Origin: Rhizobium sp. Root1220
Lineage (GTDB): Bacteria > Pseudomonadota > Alphaproteobacteria > Rhizobiales > Rhizobiaceae
Assembly (NCBI RefSeq): GCF_001426265.1
Contig: NZ_LMDG01000033.1
Location: 310,001 to 374,000, forward strand
Reading direction: 5' to 3'
Length of the DNA stretch: 64,000 nt
Positions 24,981 through 33,900 of the stretch are shown piece after piece. Each line of letters starts with the position of its first letter. Position 1 is the stretch's first letter. Made by a program: the position numbers and the translations under genes. Below the pieces are notes generated by a model. It was given only the letters and a program-made list of their open reading frames with translations. It was not told the origin of the DNA and did no database searches.

Positions 24981-25852
24981 GACGGACTCGGCACCTTTGC
25001 GTGACGGCTGCCGCAACATTGCTTGAATGTCTGGCCCGAACCGCAGGGACATGGATCGCCGCTGCGGAACTGCAATCGACCGATCAATCGCAGCATCACC
25101 GCGGACGGCAACACAGCCGCGACGAGTGCTGCCAGCTTCGCCGAGATTCCCGGCACCACGAGGCGGCGACCGGACCGAAATCCTTGCCATGCACGTTCAG
25201 CGACATATTCCGGCTCAAGCTTCGGTAGAATTTTGAACAGCGCTGCCCGGTTGGCCCCGGACTTTTCCAGGAACTCCGTCGCCACCGGCCCTGGCGCGAC
25301 ACAGGTGACAGTGACGCTGGAGCGGCGCAGTTCGTAGTGAAGCGCCTCGGAAAACGATCGCACGAAACCCTTGCTGGCATAGTACAAGGCCATGTAGGGG
25401 CCGGGAGTGAAGCTGGCTATCGAGCTCAGATTGAGCACGCCGCCACGCCGGCGCGCGACCATGCCCGGGAGGAAGCGAAGCGTCAGATCTGTCAGGACGC
25501 GGATGTTGAGATCAACCATGCCGAGTTGATCGCCATGCGACAGGGCAACGGCTGCACCGCGCAAACCATAGCCGGCACTGTTGACCAGGACGTCGCAAAA
25601 CAAGCTGTTTTCGGAAAGGTAGCCTTCCAGGAGGGCCGCTGCGTCGGCGGTCTGGAGATCCAACTCGAACGTGTACGGCTGGCCGCCCGCCGCCCGCACC
25701 TTGGCGGCCGCAACCGCCAGCCCTTCCGCCGAGCGAGCGACCAGAACGACAGCACCCAGTTCCTTCGACGCAACCTCCGCAATTGCCAATCCGATCCCGC
25801 GCGATGCGCCCACGACGACAACGGCCGGCTGAAAGTCGCTTTGCTGGATCAT
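24977..25852 (-). CDS. Short-chain dehydrogenase/reductase with C-terminal SEC-C zinc motif
   Basis: Cytoplasmic NAD(P)-dependent SDR of 291 residues. The Rossmann motif is VVVGASRGIGLAIAEV (13-28), the active-site serine lies in NLSSIAS and the catalytic pair is Y157 and K161 (YYASKGF). After the SDR core, residues 262-281 hold DPCPCGSGQTFKQCC, the SEC-C zinc-binding motif with C268, C270, C279 and C280, familiar from the end of SecA and from small metal-binding proteins. SDR-SEC-C fusion is unusual. It starts at the stop of the acyltransferase gene (ATGA) and is followed by the 35-residue ORF. The substrate is unknown. Confidence 0.85.
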   Translation of the reverse strand: MIQQSDFQPAVVVVGASRGIGLAIAEVASKELGAVVLVARSAEGLAVAAAKVRAAGGQPYTFELDLQTADAAALLEGYLSENSLFCDVLVNSAGYGLRGAAVALSHGDQLGMVDLNIRVLTDLTLRFLPGMVARRRGGVLNLSSIASFTPGPYMALYYASKGFVRSFSEALHYELRRSSVTVTCVAPGPVATEFLEKSGANRAALFKILPKLEPEYVAERAWQGFRSGRRLVVPGISAKLAALVAAVLPSAVMLRLIGRLQFRSGDPCPCGSGQTFKQCCGSRHAKVPSPS

Positions 25853-26637
25853 ATCGCAGTCCCGGATATCGCCTTGCCGTGTCCAGATTCGGGGCGGGAA
25901 AGGTCCCCAACCTCCGCTGCAACCTGATTGTTCAATATGATTTCGAAGCGCTCCAGCGCCCGCGCGACATTGGCGCCATCCATTACCCGGTGATCGTAGT
26001 GTATGCGCACCGTCACCAACCCATTCTCATCGATCGGCCCGTAGTTCAGGAGGGTTGTCAGGGGCGTGAGGGGATTGAGCGATTCAGCACCGAGGCCGGA
26101 ATAGACCGAGAGCTGAAAGGTTCCGAAAAACCGTGCGCGCTGTCGCCCGATATTCAGCCCAAGCCACATCAACAGCCACCTGACGGGCCCCGGTGCGCGG
26201 GCAATTTTCAAGGCGCGCCGGAACTGCTTCACCTCCAGCACCGGACTCGATCTTGCCGCATGGATCGAGGCGCCCAAATCAGGAATGGACTGCTCCTCGG
26301 GGCACCTGATCGTCGTCAGCAATACCACGCGCTCGCCGTCGAGCTCGCGCTCATGGGCGATGGACGCCACACTTTCCGGATATTCGTACAGCTGCCGCCT
26401 CGGCCACTTCACGTAAGCACGCCGCAGTTCAGGCGTTTCCGCCGAGAGAAGTGCGTAGCCCTTCAGGAAAAGCACCGTCCAGGATGGTCTTTCCTCCAGC
26501 GCGGCTCTGGTCCTCAATAGCGCGTCCAGGTTCATCTGCCGCTGCACGGTGACGCGCGGAACACCGATCGAGAACCTCATCAGGTCGCCAACGAGGCGCC
26601 GTGACGGCGAAAGCCTGATCGCTCGGCCCTTCATCAT
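25849..26637 (-). CDS. Stand-alone 2-oxoacid-dehydrogenase E2-type acyltransferase domain
   Basis: Protein of 262 residues resembling only the catalytic (CAT-fold) domain of dihydrolipoamide acyltransferases. The active-site motif is HYDHRVMDGANVARALERF with H216 and the D220-G221 pair, and IGVPRVTVQRQMNLDALLR covers the expected trimer-forming start. No lipoyl domain, peripheral-subunit-binding domain or linker precedes it, so it cannot be a normal E2 subunit of an oxoacid dehydrogenase. It lies between the membrane methyltransferase and the SDR in an overlapping operon. It probably transfers acyl groups to a non-lipoyl acceptor, but that is inference. Confidence 0.75.
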   Translation of the reverse strand: MMKGRAIRLSPSRRLVGDLMRFSIGVPRVTVQRQMNLDALLRTRAALEERPSWTVLFLKGYALLSAETPELRRAYVKWPRRQLYEYPESVASIAHERELDGERVVLLTTIRCPEEQSIPDLGASIHAARSSPVLEVKQFRRALKIARAPGPVRWLLMWLGLNIGRQRARFFGTFQLSVYSGLGAESLNPLTPLTTLLNYGPIDENGLVTVRIHYDHRVMDGANVARALERFEIILNNQVAAEVGDLSRPESGHGKAISGTAI

Positions 26638-26644
26638 GCCACCC

Positions 26645-27238
26645 CTAATAAAGATACGGTATAATACGCTTGGTCCTGTCCATATACTCGCGGTAGCGAG
26701 GACCGAAGACCTCCAGCATCATGCGCTCTTCCTTGTCCACCCGCAGGAAGAAAAGCACCGCGAAGCCCAGCAGTCCGGCAAGCCCCACGACCCAGTTCGC
26801 CAGAAGGAAAGCCTGGCCAACGCCCATGAGCAGGAACGAGGTATACATCGGGTGACGCACGAGAGCGTATGGCCCGCCGCTGACCAGCTCGTGCTGGTCG
26901 CGGATCTGCAGCGAGATGGACCAGTTCCTGCCGAGCTCCTTGTGAGTCCTGCGAAAGACCCACATTGCCGCGAAGAAACAAAGCGCCCCGAGCACCACGG
27001 CCCAAACATGGGCTTCGTAGTCCGCCCATCTCGGGATGCCGGTCGCCACGTAAAAACCGGGAACGGCAGCGAGGCCGAAGAGGGCCGTCGCAAGCCCGAA
27101 TACCTCTACGCCAGAACGCCGATCGGTGACGACGCGAACGCGCTTGGCCCGGCGCTCGAAGGGGTAGCGAATAATGTACCAGGCGATGATGCCCAGCACC
27201 CACGCAATCTGACCCGCAGCACCTACAGAGACATTCAC
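26645..27238 (-). CDS. ICMT/PEMT-like membrane methyltransferase
   Basis: Integral membrane protein of 197 residues with about five hydrophobic segments. The family signature GGPYALVRHPMYTSFLLMGVGQAF and the tail KEERMMLEVFGPRYREYM match isoprenylcysteine carboxyl methyltransferases and phospholipid methyltransferases. It is the first gene of the operon, followed after 7 bases by the E2-like acyltransferase. Methylation of a lipid or lipid-linked group is the likely reaction type. A second family member lies at 10123-10626 in the polyketide pair, but its sequence is different. Confidence 0.82.
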   Translation of the reverse strand: MNVSVGAAGQIAWVLGIIAWYIIRYPFERRAKRVRVVTDRRSGVEVFGLATALFGLAAVPGFYVATGIPRWADYEAHVWAVVLGALCFFAAMWVFRRTHKELGRNWSISLQIRDQHELVSGGPYALVRHPMYTSFLLMGVGQAFLLANWVVGLAGLLGFAVLFFLRVDKEERMMLEVFGPRYREYMDRTKRIIPYLY

Positions 27239-27305
27239 TTCAACTCACCGGGACCTTTCTGCAATCTGCGATCGAATATACCAAGAATAACACACCTGAT
27301 CGCGC

Positions 27306-27881
27306 TTATCCCGTATTCATCTCTCGAAGCTTCGTGATGAACTGTTGCGGCCTTAGCCAAATACTGGGAGTCTTATATCCCATGGAGCGTGCGATGTCCG
27401 CTACAAAAGCGTTGCAGTTGTATATCGACGCTTCCCAGAATTTCGATTTGGCCTGCAGCTTCCGTATATAAGCGACTGTCTCGCGGTATTCAGCCTCGGT
27501 CAGCAGCACGCGCCAGCTGGCTGATCTGTAGGCCTCTTCCAAATCACCGTCGGTTGCGCCGGTCGAAGCCGGCACGGGCACAAAGTGGCCGATCACGTAC
27601 GGTCCGGGATCAGCGGAGGCCGGGGCGAGACCCGCAACCTCTGGATTGATCATGCCGCCGCCTTTGTCCAAACGACCAAAAACAGCATAGGTATGACCGT
27701 AGGTCAGCGCATAACGGGAGCGAAATTCGATGAAGTAGCGATTGGCTTCGGATGTCTTGAGCTGCGCGCCGCTGGCATCTGATACGAAGCGCGGTTGTGG
27801 CGGTTTATCATCCGTCTGACAGGAAGTTAACGCGAGCGTGAACAATACAAATAGTGACAGGCGGCTCTTAGTAGGCGTCAT
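27306..27881 (-). CDS. Lipoprotein with permuted papain-like His/Cys motifs
   Basis: Predicted outer or inner membrane lipoprotein of about 191 residues. The signal peptide ends in the lipobox LALTSCQT, so C21 would be lipidated. The mature part has a conserved-looking His in YALTYGHTYAVFG (H63) and later a Cys in SIYNCNAFVADIARSMG (C156). The order His-before-Cys with these contexts resembles the permuted NlpC/papain fold of the DUF4105 and LRAT-like groups; this is inference. Start at 27881 chosen for signal-peptide geometry; the frame opens from 27962. It stands alone. Confidence 0.6.
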   Translation of the reverse strand: MTPTKSRLSLFVLFTLALTSCQTDDKPPQPRFVSDASGAQLKTSEANRYFIEFRSRYALTYGHTYAVFGRLDKGGGMINPEVAGLAPASADPGPYVIGHFVPVPASTGATDGDLEEAYRSASWRVLLTEAEYRETVAYIRKLQAKSKFWEASIYNCNAFVADIARSMGYKTPSIWLRPQQFITKLREMNTG

Positions 27882-28033
27882 CCGCAAGAGCAATCTCCCG
27901 AGCTCGAATGAGCGCAGAACGGACAAACTTACAACCGCATTCAAACCAACAGCAAGCTGCAAGGCCGGTCTAGCCCGGACAAGTAATGGGGAAGGGCCAG
28001 CGACTGGCCCTTCCCCAAGCTGAGTGCCAGCTG

Positions 28034-28165
28034 TTACTTCGTGATAGGTGCAGGTTCCGCCATTGGCGGCGGAGCTTTACCTTTGCCTTTGCCAACGCCG
28101 GCGCACGAACTCAGGCTCGCGACGGAAAACAAGGCAACAACGGATAGAATTAGAATTCTGCTCAT
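28034..28165 (-). CDS. Small lipoprotein (43 residues)
   Basis: Tiny exported lipoprotein. The ATG at 28165 has an excellent ribosome site (AAAGGAG). Residues 1-20 are a signal peptide and SLSSCAGVG is a lipobox with C21. The remaining 22 residues are lysine- and proline-rich (GKGKGKAPPPMAEPAP). No function is known; size and make-up recall entericidin-like small lipoproteins, without a firm match. A hydrophobic longer frame upstream is not needed for translation. Confidence 0.75.
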   Translation of the reverse strand: MSRILILSVVALFSVASLSSCAGVGKGKGKAPPPMAEPAPITK

Positions 28166-28336
28166 CAAGTAGTCCTCTCCTTTAAGCACGGAATAGGTTA
28201 TCGAAGGCAACGAATCTACTAATAGCGGCAAAATACTCGCAAGCCAAGTGCAGAAAGGACACACTGGCTTCCAGCCTGCCCCGGGCATGTTGCAATGCCT
28301 AACAGACAGTGCCGCTGTCGGCACAAAATGTAAGTA

Positions 28337-28924
28337 TTATACGACCAATACGGGCGTTCCGATGGGAACGCGGCTATAGAGATGCACGATGTCCTCGTTC
28401 GTCAGGCGAATGCAGCCGTTGGAGACGGCCTGGCCGATCAACCATGGCTCATTTGTGCCATGCAGGCGAAAATAGGTATCCTGACTTCCCCGATACAGGT
28501 AAAGCGCAGCCGCGCCCAGCGGATTGTTGGGGCCGCCCGGCACACCGCCCGCATACTCGGCCAAACGCGGCTTACGCTCGATCATGCTGGCTGTGGGCGT
28601 CCATGACGGCCACTCCGCCTTTCGGCCGATGGTCGCCCTGCCCTTCAGGGTCAATCCCTCTTCACCGACAGCCACGGCATAGCGCGTCGCCATGCCAGCC
28701 GGCTCGACAAGATATAGGGAACGCTCGGCCGTGTTGACGACGATGGTGCCCAGAGGCTCGTCGCCGTTGTACACGACCTCACGTCGTCGATATCGTGGAT
28801 TTAGCCGCGTCCCCTCGGCGTAGTATGGGGTTTCGAACGGCCACCTCGGCGTAGTACACCCGGACGCCAGCAAAGCAAGACCGGACAGGACGATCCCCCG
28901 GCGCGTAATTCCGTTATTGTCCAT
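28337..28924 (-). CDS. L,D-transpeptidase (YkuD/ErfK family), lipoprotein-like
   Basis: Exported peptidoglycan cross-linking enzyme of 195 residues. The N-terminus is a short signal with lipobox LLASGCTT (C23), so it may be membrane-anchored. The YkuD active site is clear: H155 in YFRLHGTNEPW and C171 in SNGCIRLTN, the HGxx...SxGCIR pattern. It also has PNNPLGAAALYL, typical of the family. The ATG at 28924 is preceded by a GTG in frame (28930); neither site is strong. Rhizobiaceae usually carry many copies of this family. Substrate bond (3-3 cross-link or lipoprotein attachment) is not known. Confidence 0.9.
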   Translation of the reverse strand: MDNNGITRRGIVLSGLALLASGCTTPRWPFETPYYAEGTRLNPRYRRREVVYNGDEPLGTIVVNTAERSLYLVEPAGMATRYAVAVGEEGLTLKGRATIGRKAEWPSWTPTASMIERKPRLAEYAGGVPGGPNNPLGAAALYLYRGSQDTYFRLHGTNEPWLIGQAVSNGCIRLTNEDIVHLYSRVPIGTPVLVV

Positions 28925-29250
28925 TTTCACCCGCTAAAGATCAGTAAGCCCTGCTGCCGTGTTTAACATCCAAAGCCCCCCCGGCCAAGTCTCGAGATTA
29001 CAAAGTTGGTCGCTTTGCACCTGCATTCGCGCTGTGCCGTTACTCTGCGCGCCGTGCCTGCTCTCCTGCGCCCCGCGGTGCGCGGACAGACCGTCACAAC
29101 CAGTACGACATCGGGCAACGGTACCAAACAAGCAGGGCGGGTCTTGCCGATATCGTGGTGGGCGCCATTTCTCCGATCTATCAACCCTCTTGCATGAACC
29201 ATTCGCCTCTGCTCGATTGGATCACGATAGGGGTAAGAAGGAATGACTCG
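28925..29250. other. Gene-free gap between L,D-transpeptidase and SDR
   Basis: This 326-base stretch separates two divergent genes. Frames exist on both strands but they have no ribosome sites and no family resemblance. It should hold two promoters. I saw no clear operator, repeat or RNA structure. Confidence 0.5.
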
Positions 29251-30006
29251 ATGAAGCTGGGCTTCGAAGGGAAGGTCGCGATCGTAACGGGCGCGGGCTC
29301 GGGGATAGGCGAGGCCATTGCACGACAACTCGCGAATCAGGGGGCCAAGGTCGTCATCGCTGATATCGATGGGACCTCTGCCAAGAAGATCACGGCGGAA
29401 ATCCGTGCGGACGGAGGCAAGGCCAGTGACTTCGTGGTCGATGTCACCGATGCCAGTGCGGTGGAAAAACTGATCCGGTTCGCCGTGGACGAGTGCGGCG
29501 GCCTGCATCTGGCCGTCAACAATGCCGGCGTCGACGGTCCTCGAAGAGCGACCGCGGATTACCCGCTCGACGGCTGGCACAAGGTGATGGACGTCAACCT
29601 CAATGGCGTCTTCTATTGCATGAAGTACGAAATCGCCGCGATGGTGAAAGCCGGCGGCGGCTCCATCGTCAACATTTCGTCCGTGCTGGGATGCGTCGGT
29701 CTGCCGACCGTATCGGCCTATACCGCAGCCAAGCACGCGGTCGTGGGGCTGACGAAAACGGCGGCGATCGAATATGCGAGATTCGGGGTGCGCATAAATG
29801 TCGTCGGCCCAGGCTGGATCGACACACCGCTCCTGACGGAACATTCGGAGCTGACAAACAGCCGCCGGATGACCGCGCTGCAGCCGATGGGCAGGCGCGG
29901 CAAACCGGAAGAGGTTGCGTCTGTCGTATGCTTCCTGTTGTCCGATCAAGCGAGCTTTGTCACCGGAAGCTATCATCCGGTGGACGGCGCCTACACCGCG
30001 CACTGA
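29251..30006 (+). CDS. SDR-family oxidoreductase (glucose/3-ketoacyl-reductase type)
   Basis: Classical short-chain dehydrogenase of 251 residues, NAD(P)-dependent. It has the cofactor motif VAIVTGAGSGIGEAIAR, NNAG (structural loop), IVNISSVLG (active serine region) and YTAAKHAV with the catalytic Tyr and Lys. The C-terminal RRGKPEEVASVVCFLLSD is standard for the family. The ATG at 29251 has AAGGA eight bases upstream; the longer frame from 29155 adds an unlikely tail. The substrate is unknown. Confidence 0.88.
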   Translation: MKLGFEGKVAIVTGAGSGIGEAIARQLANQGAKVVIADIDGTSAKKITAEIRADGGKASDFVVDVTDASAVEKLIRFAVDECGGLHLAVNNAGVDGPRRATADYPLDGWHKVMDVNLNGVFYCMKYEIAAMVKAGGGSIVNISSVLGCVGLPTVSAYTAAKHAVVGLTKTAAIEYARFGVRINVVGPGWIDTPLLTEHSELTNSRRMTALQPMGRRGKPEEVASVVCFLLSDQASFVTGSYHPVDGAYTAH

Positions 30007-30059
30007 CGGCGCAACGCCACCTGAGCGTGGATATCACCCGAATATCTGGGAGGAAGAAA

Positions 30060-30136
30060 TGGTACGGTTGGGGGGTCTCGAACCTCCGACCTCAGGTGCC
30101 ACAAACCTGCGCTCTAACCAACTGAGCTACAACCGC
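30060..30136 (-). tRNA. tRNA-His(GTG) with noncanonical 5' end
   Basis: 77-nt tRNA including encoded CCA. The anticodon loop TTGTGGC (GTG) sits in stem CAGGT/ACCTG, and the D and T arms are complete. In the acceptor stem GCGGTTG (positions 1-7) pairs with CAACCGT, leaving A73 before CCA. The base before position 1 is T, not the universal G-1 opposite C73. Loss of G-1:C73 is a known trait of many alphaproteobacterial tRNA-His genes, matched by a changed HisRS. Confidence 0.95.
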
Positions 30137-30214
30137 ACAAATCGCGTCTGACGCGACGGGGGTCACATACGAGGACTTGAAAATTAATTCAAGTCCTATC
30201 TCCCCTCAATATAC

Positions 30215-30245
30215 AAAAAGGCCGGACGAATGGTCCAGCCTTTTT
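30215..30245 (-). terminator. Bidirectional terminator after the phasin gene
   Basis: A 13-bp stem with one mismatch (AAAAAGGCCGGAC with GTCCAGCCTTTTT) flanked by A5 and T5, so it can end transcripts from both sides. It lies between the tRNA-His gene and the phasin gene, just after the phasin stop. Confidence 0.85.
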
Positions 30246-30262
30246 GATCTCATTCGCTAGGA

Positions 30263-30712
30263 TCAGGCAGCCTTGAACGACGCCATGACCTTTTCGGCGG
30301 CTTCCTTGGAAGGCTTTGCAAGCTTCTCGGCAACCTGCTTCGAGGTCTCCTGCATCGACTTCGCCTGCTCGATGGTCAACTCGACCTGCTTGCGCAGGAA
30401 AGTGGTCTGCAGTTCGACGAGTTCGGCGACCGACTTGACGGCGAGTAGCGCTTCCATGTGCGTCAGCGAGTTCTCGGCATTCGTGCGCAGAGCCTCGATA
30501 GCCTTGTGGCCGATCTCGACAGCCCCTGCCTGCGCCGTCTGGACGGTCGTCTCCAGAGTCTTGCCAGCTTCTTCACCGGCGCTCTTCATCTTCGCGTAGG
30601 CTTCGCGCGACTGCAGCGCGCCCTTTTCGGCAAAGTCGCGGAACGATTCGGAGAACTTCGACGGGTCGAATGAGGACATTGAAAAGACGTCGTCCATTTT
30701 TATGTTAGCCAC
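30263..30712 (-). CDS. Phasin-family polyhydroxybutyrate granule protein
   Basis: Amphipathic helical protein of about 149 residues that coats PHB granules. The sequence is almost all alpha-helix (SRAYAKMKS-type helix at SREAYAKMKSAGEEAGKTLE, then AVEIGHKAIEALRTNAENSL and FLRKQVELTIEQAKSMQE), matches the Phasin_2 family and lacks Cys and signal peptide. The GTG at 30712 has AGGAG nine bases upstream and is preferred; ATGs at 30697 and 30754 are in frame. Neighbouring terminator and tRNA mark its end. Confidence 0.85.
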   Translation of the reverse strand: MANIKMDDVFSMSSFDPSKFSESFRDFAEKGALQSREAYAKMKSAGEEAGKTLETTVQTAQAGAVEIGHKAIEALRTNAENSLTHMEALLAVKSVAELVELQTTFLRKQVELTIEQAKSMQETSKQVAEKLAKPSKEAAEKVMASFKAA

Positions 30713-30929
30713 TTGTCTGCGCTCCTGTTGCCTGGGCATCGGTGATAGCCTCATAGGTTAGATGAATATCATATAGACAAACTTATTGTGCATTGCAACA
30801 TATTTGTGCGTCGCACAACGCGTTAACCTTTCCGGCCGAAAGCCTGGCGCTGCGCTGGACCCCATTCAGGGCTATCGTTATTAATAGTTTGTTAATTCGA
30901 CAGTGACCGAAACTGAAGGTTCGATCATG

Positions 30930-33900
30930 CCAGCAGTCCAGTATCCATTCATCGATATCGCGGTGCACCCCCGTGTACGGGAGCGTTTTTCGCATGGCGA
31001 GGCGATGGTGCTGTTTTCCGCGGACCTTTCGCGTGCGCTCTGGGCGAACGGCGCCGGCGCCGAACTTTTCGGGCAATCGGTGGTCTATGATCTTCTGGAC
31101 CAAGGCATAAGCAAGTCCGACATCACGTTTCGGCAGCTCCAAACCACGGCCAGCCAGCTTGCCGGTGTCGGCGACCGGCGCAATTTCACGGTCCGCATCG
31201 TGCGTGGCTTCCAGCGCGTGCCCGCCCAGGCAACGGTCGAACTGATCCGTCTCTCCTCCGGCGAGCGGGCGGTGCTTGCCTCCCTGCCCGTCGCGACCAA
31301 CCCACTTTCCATCAAGGCGTCCGCCGAGCAGATGCTGAGGGGGCTCGAGGATCCCGACACCCATATGGCGGTTATCGGCGCAAACGGCGAAATCATCGCC
31401 GCTTCCTCGGGCTTTGCTTCGCTCGGCGTTACCCAGCAGACCGCGATGACGATGACCGCTCTCGCCGGCGATCATGCCGACCGGCTGATCAAGCGGCCGG
31501 TCGCGACCGGTAAGGGCTACCTCCCGGCCGCCGTCGGCCGAATCAGCGAAGAACCGGCGCTCAACCTTCTTTTCGCCGTCGAAACCGTCATCGGGCATCT
31601 CGATCCGATGGATCCCGTAGCCTCCGAACCGGATTTATCCACAGCCACCGTTAACCATGATCAGGTCGCAACCTCGTCGACTTTCGTCGAAATGATCGAT
31701 GCGGTGGCCGGCATCGAGGAGATCGAGGAGGCACCCGAGGAAAACGCTCACGCCGACGGCCCTCATGACCCTGAGCGGTCGACGGAAGTGGCGGCAAGTG
31801 CCGAGCCGACCATGCATGCAGACGCCGAGGCGGCCATGCCAGCAGAGCCCGTGCCGGAAAACATCGACCCCGCCGATGACCTGCCTGCCACGGTTGACGC
31901 GAACGTCGTGGATACCGGGGTCGCCACTGGAGAGGATTTGCCTGGGGACGCGCAAGTGCCGCAGCCAGAAGTCGACGACTCCGCGGCCACGCTGACCACG
32001 AATGAGGTCCCCGCGAATGAAGAGCAGCCTATCGATGAAGGCGGCGCCGAAGAAGCCGCTGCGGAGACCGAAACAAATGGCACCGGCGCATCCTCGACCG
32101 ATATCGAGATGGGTGCCGCATCCGCCGCACCTGCCTTCGTCTTCAATCCCAACAGTCGCGCGACGCGCTTCGTTTGGAAGATAGACGCACAGGGACGGTT
32201 CAGCGAAGTGTCCAACGAATTCGCCGAAGCGGTAGGGCCACACGCTTCAAATGTCGTCGGTTCCGCATTCAGCGATATTTCGGCGCTGTTCAATCTCGAT
32301 CCGGAAGGCAAGATTGCCGAGGCGCTTGCGCGCCGCGACACGTGGTCCGGCAAGACGATCCAGTGGCCCATCGAGGGAACCAGCCTTGCCGTGCCGGTCG
32401 ACCTCGCGGCGCTGCCGACCTACACGAGAAGTCGGGAGTTCGACGGGTTTCGCGGATTCGGCGTCGTACGCTTTTCAGATGCAGCCGAAGATCCATTGGC
32501 ACTTGGGTTGACGTTTGGGCCGGACGGCATTGGCCACGATCTCGTCGGGCTCGACCAGCCAGTCGATCATGCCGAGGTAAATACCACCGAACTAGTTGAA
32601 CCGGAGACGCCAGCAGCAGAGGCTTCAATACCCCCCGAGACGGGGCCGGATGAGCCCGCGACAGCGGAAGACGCGGCGAAGGACCCCGAGAGCGCCGGTG
32701 TGGCCGAGGCGGCTTTGGAAGGTCCCAAAGCGCTCCAACCGCCGGCCTTGCGGATTGTCGATGATCCAAGTCGCCGATTGACCGACAAGATCGTGCAGCT
32801 TCACGGGGCCGGCCCGACTCTCACCTCCGCTGAACAGGCGAATTTCCGCGAGATTGCCAAGCGCCTGGAAGCGTTTGGCGTGCGCGAGACCGAACCGGCC
32901 AAGCATCAAGTGCGCGAAGAGATAGCTCCGCTCGTTGAGCCACCGGCCGCAGACGAGGCGCACGGCCGCTTGGCGGACGGTTCGGCGGAACACGAGGAAA
33001 CGCAGGTAGAGGCGACGCCTACAGGCGAACCGGTTGCGGCGAGAGAACTGGAAACGGGCGACGACGAGGTTACCGAAGGTCTCGAGGAGACCGTGAGCCA
33101 GATGGAGATGCTTGCGAGCTTCATCCCGCCGCGCGTGAAGATGACCGACGGGCTTTCTGCCGAAATGATCGACCAGCTTCCCGTTGCCGTGCTCATCCAC
33201 GCCGGCGATCAGTTGATCCATGCCAACCCGGAATTCATGCGTTTGACGGGCTATGAAACATTGGAGGCCCTGAGCGAGGTCGGCGGCATCGATGCCTTGC
33301 TGCAGCGGCGCGATTTGCAGGAAAAAGCAGGCCATTCCGGTTCAATGATGCTTGTGACTGTCGACGACAAACTGGTCCCGGTGACGGCACGGCTGCAATC
33401 CATACGCTGGGGGGACTCGACTGCGTTGATGCTCGCGTTGATGCCTGCCGGCAGTGCCGTGGTCGTTCCGGCACCTGCCGCAGCACCCGCGGAGCCTCGA
33501 TCCACCGACCGAATGATCGAGAAGGTTGCCAAACTGCAGATCGAGGTGGAGGAGTTGCGGTCCATCCTGGAAACCGCAACCGACGGCGTCGTCGTCATCG
33601 GCGCGGAGGGCGACATCCGCTCGATGAACCGCTCGGCAAGTGCGCTCTTCAACTATGATGAGGAAGATACACGCGGGAAGCCCTTCGTCATGCTGTTCGC
33701 GCATGAGAGCCAGAAGGCGGTGCTCGACTATCTCAACGGCCTTTCCGGCCACGGTGTCGCAAGTGTGCTGAACGACGGCCGCGAGGTTATCGGCCGCGAA
33801 GCTGCGGGGGGCTTCGTGCCACTGTTCATGACGATGGGCCTGCTCACCTCCTCGAGCGGCTACTGCGCGGTCATCCGCGACATCACGCAGTGGAAGCGCA

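Noticed and set aside
28963..30003. 346-residue minus-strand frame across the SDR gene
   Set aside because: The plus-strand SDR has all family motifs and a good start; the opposite frame has none.
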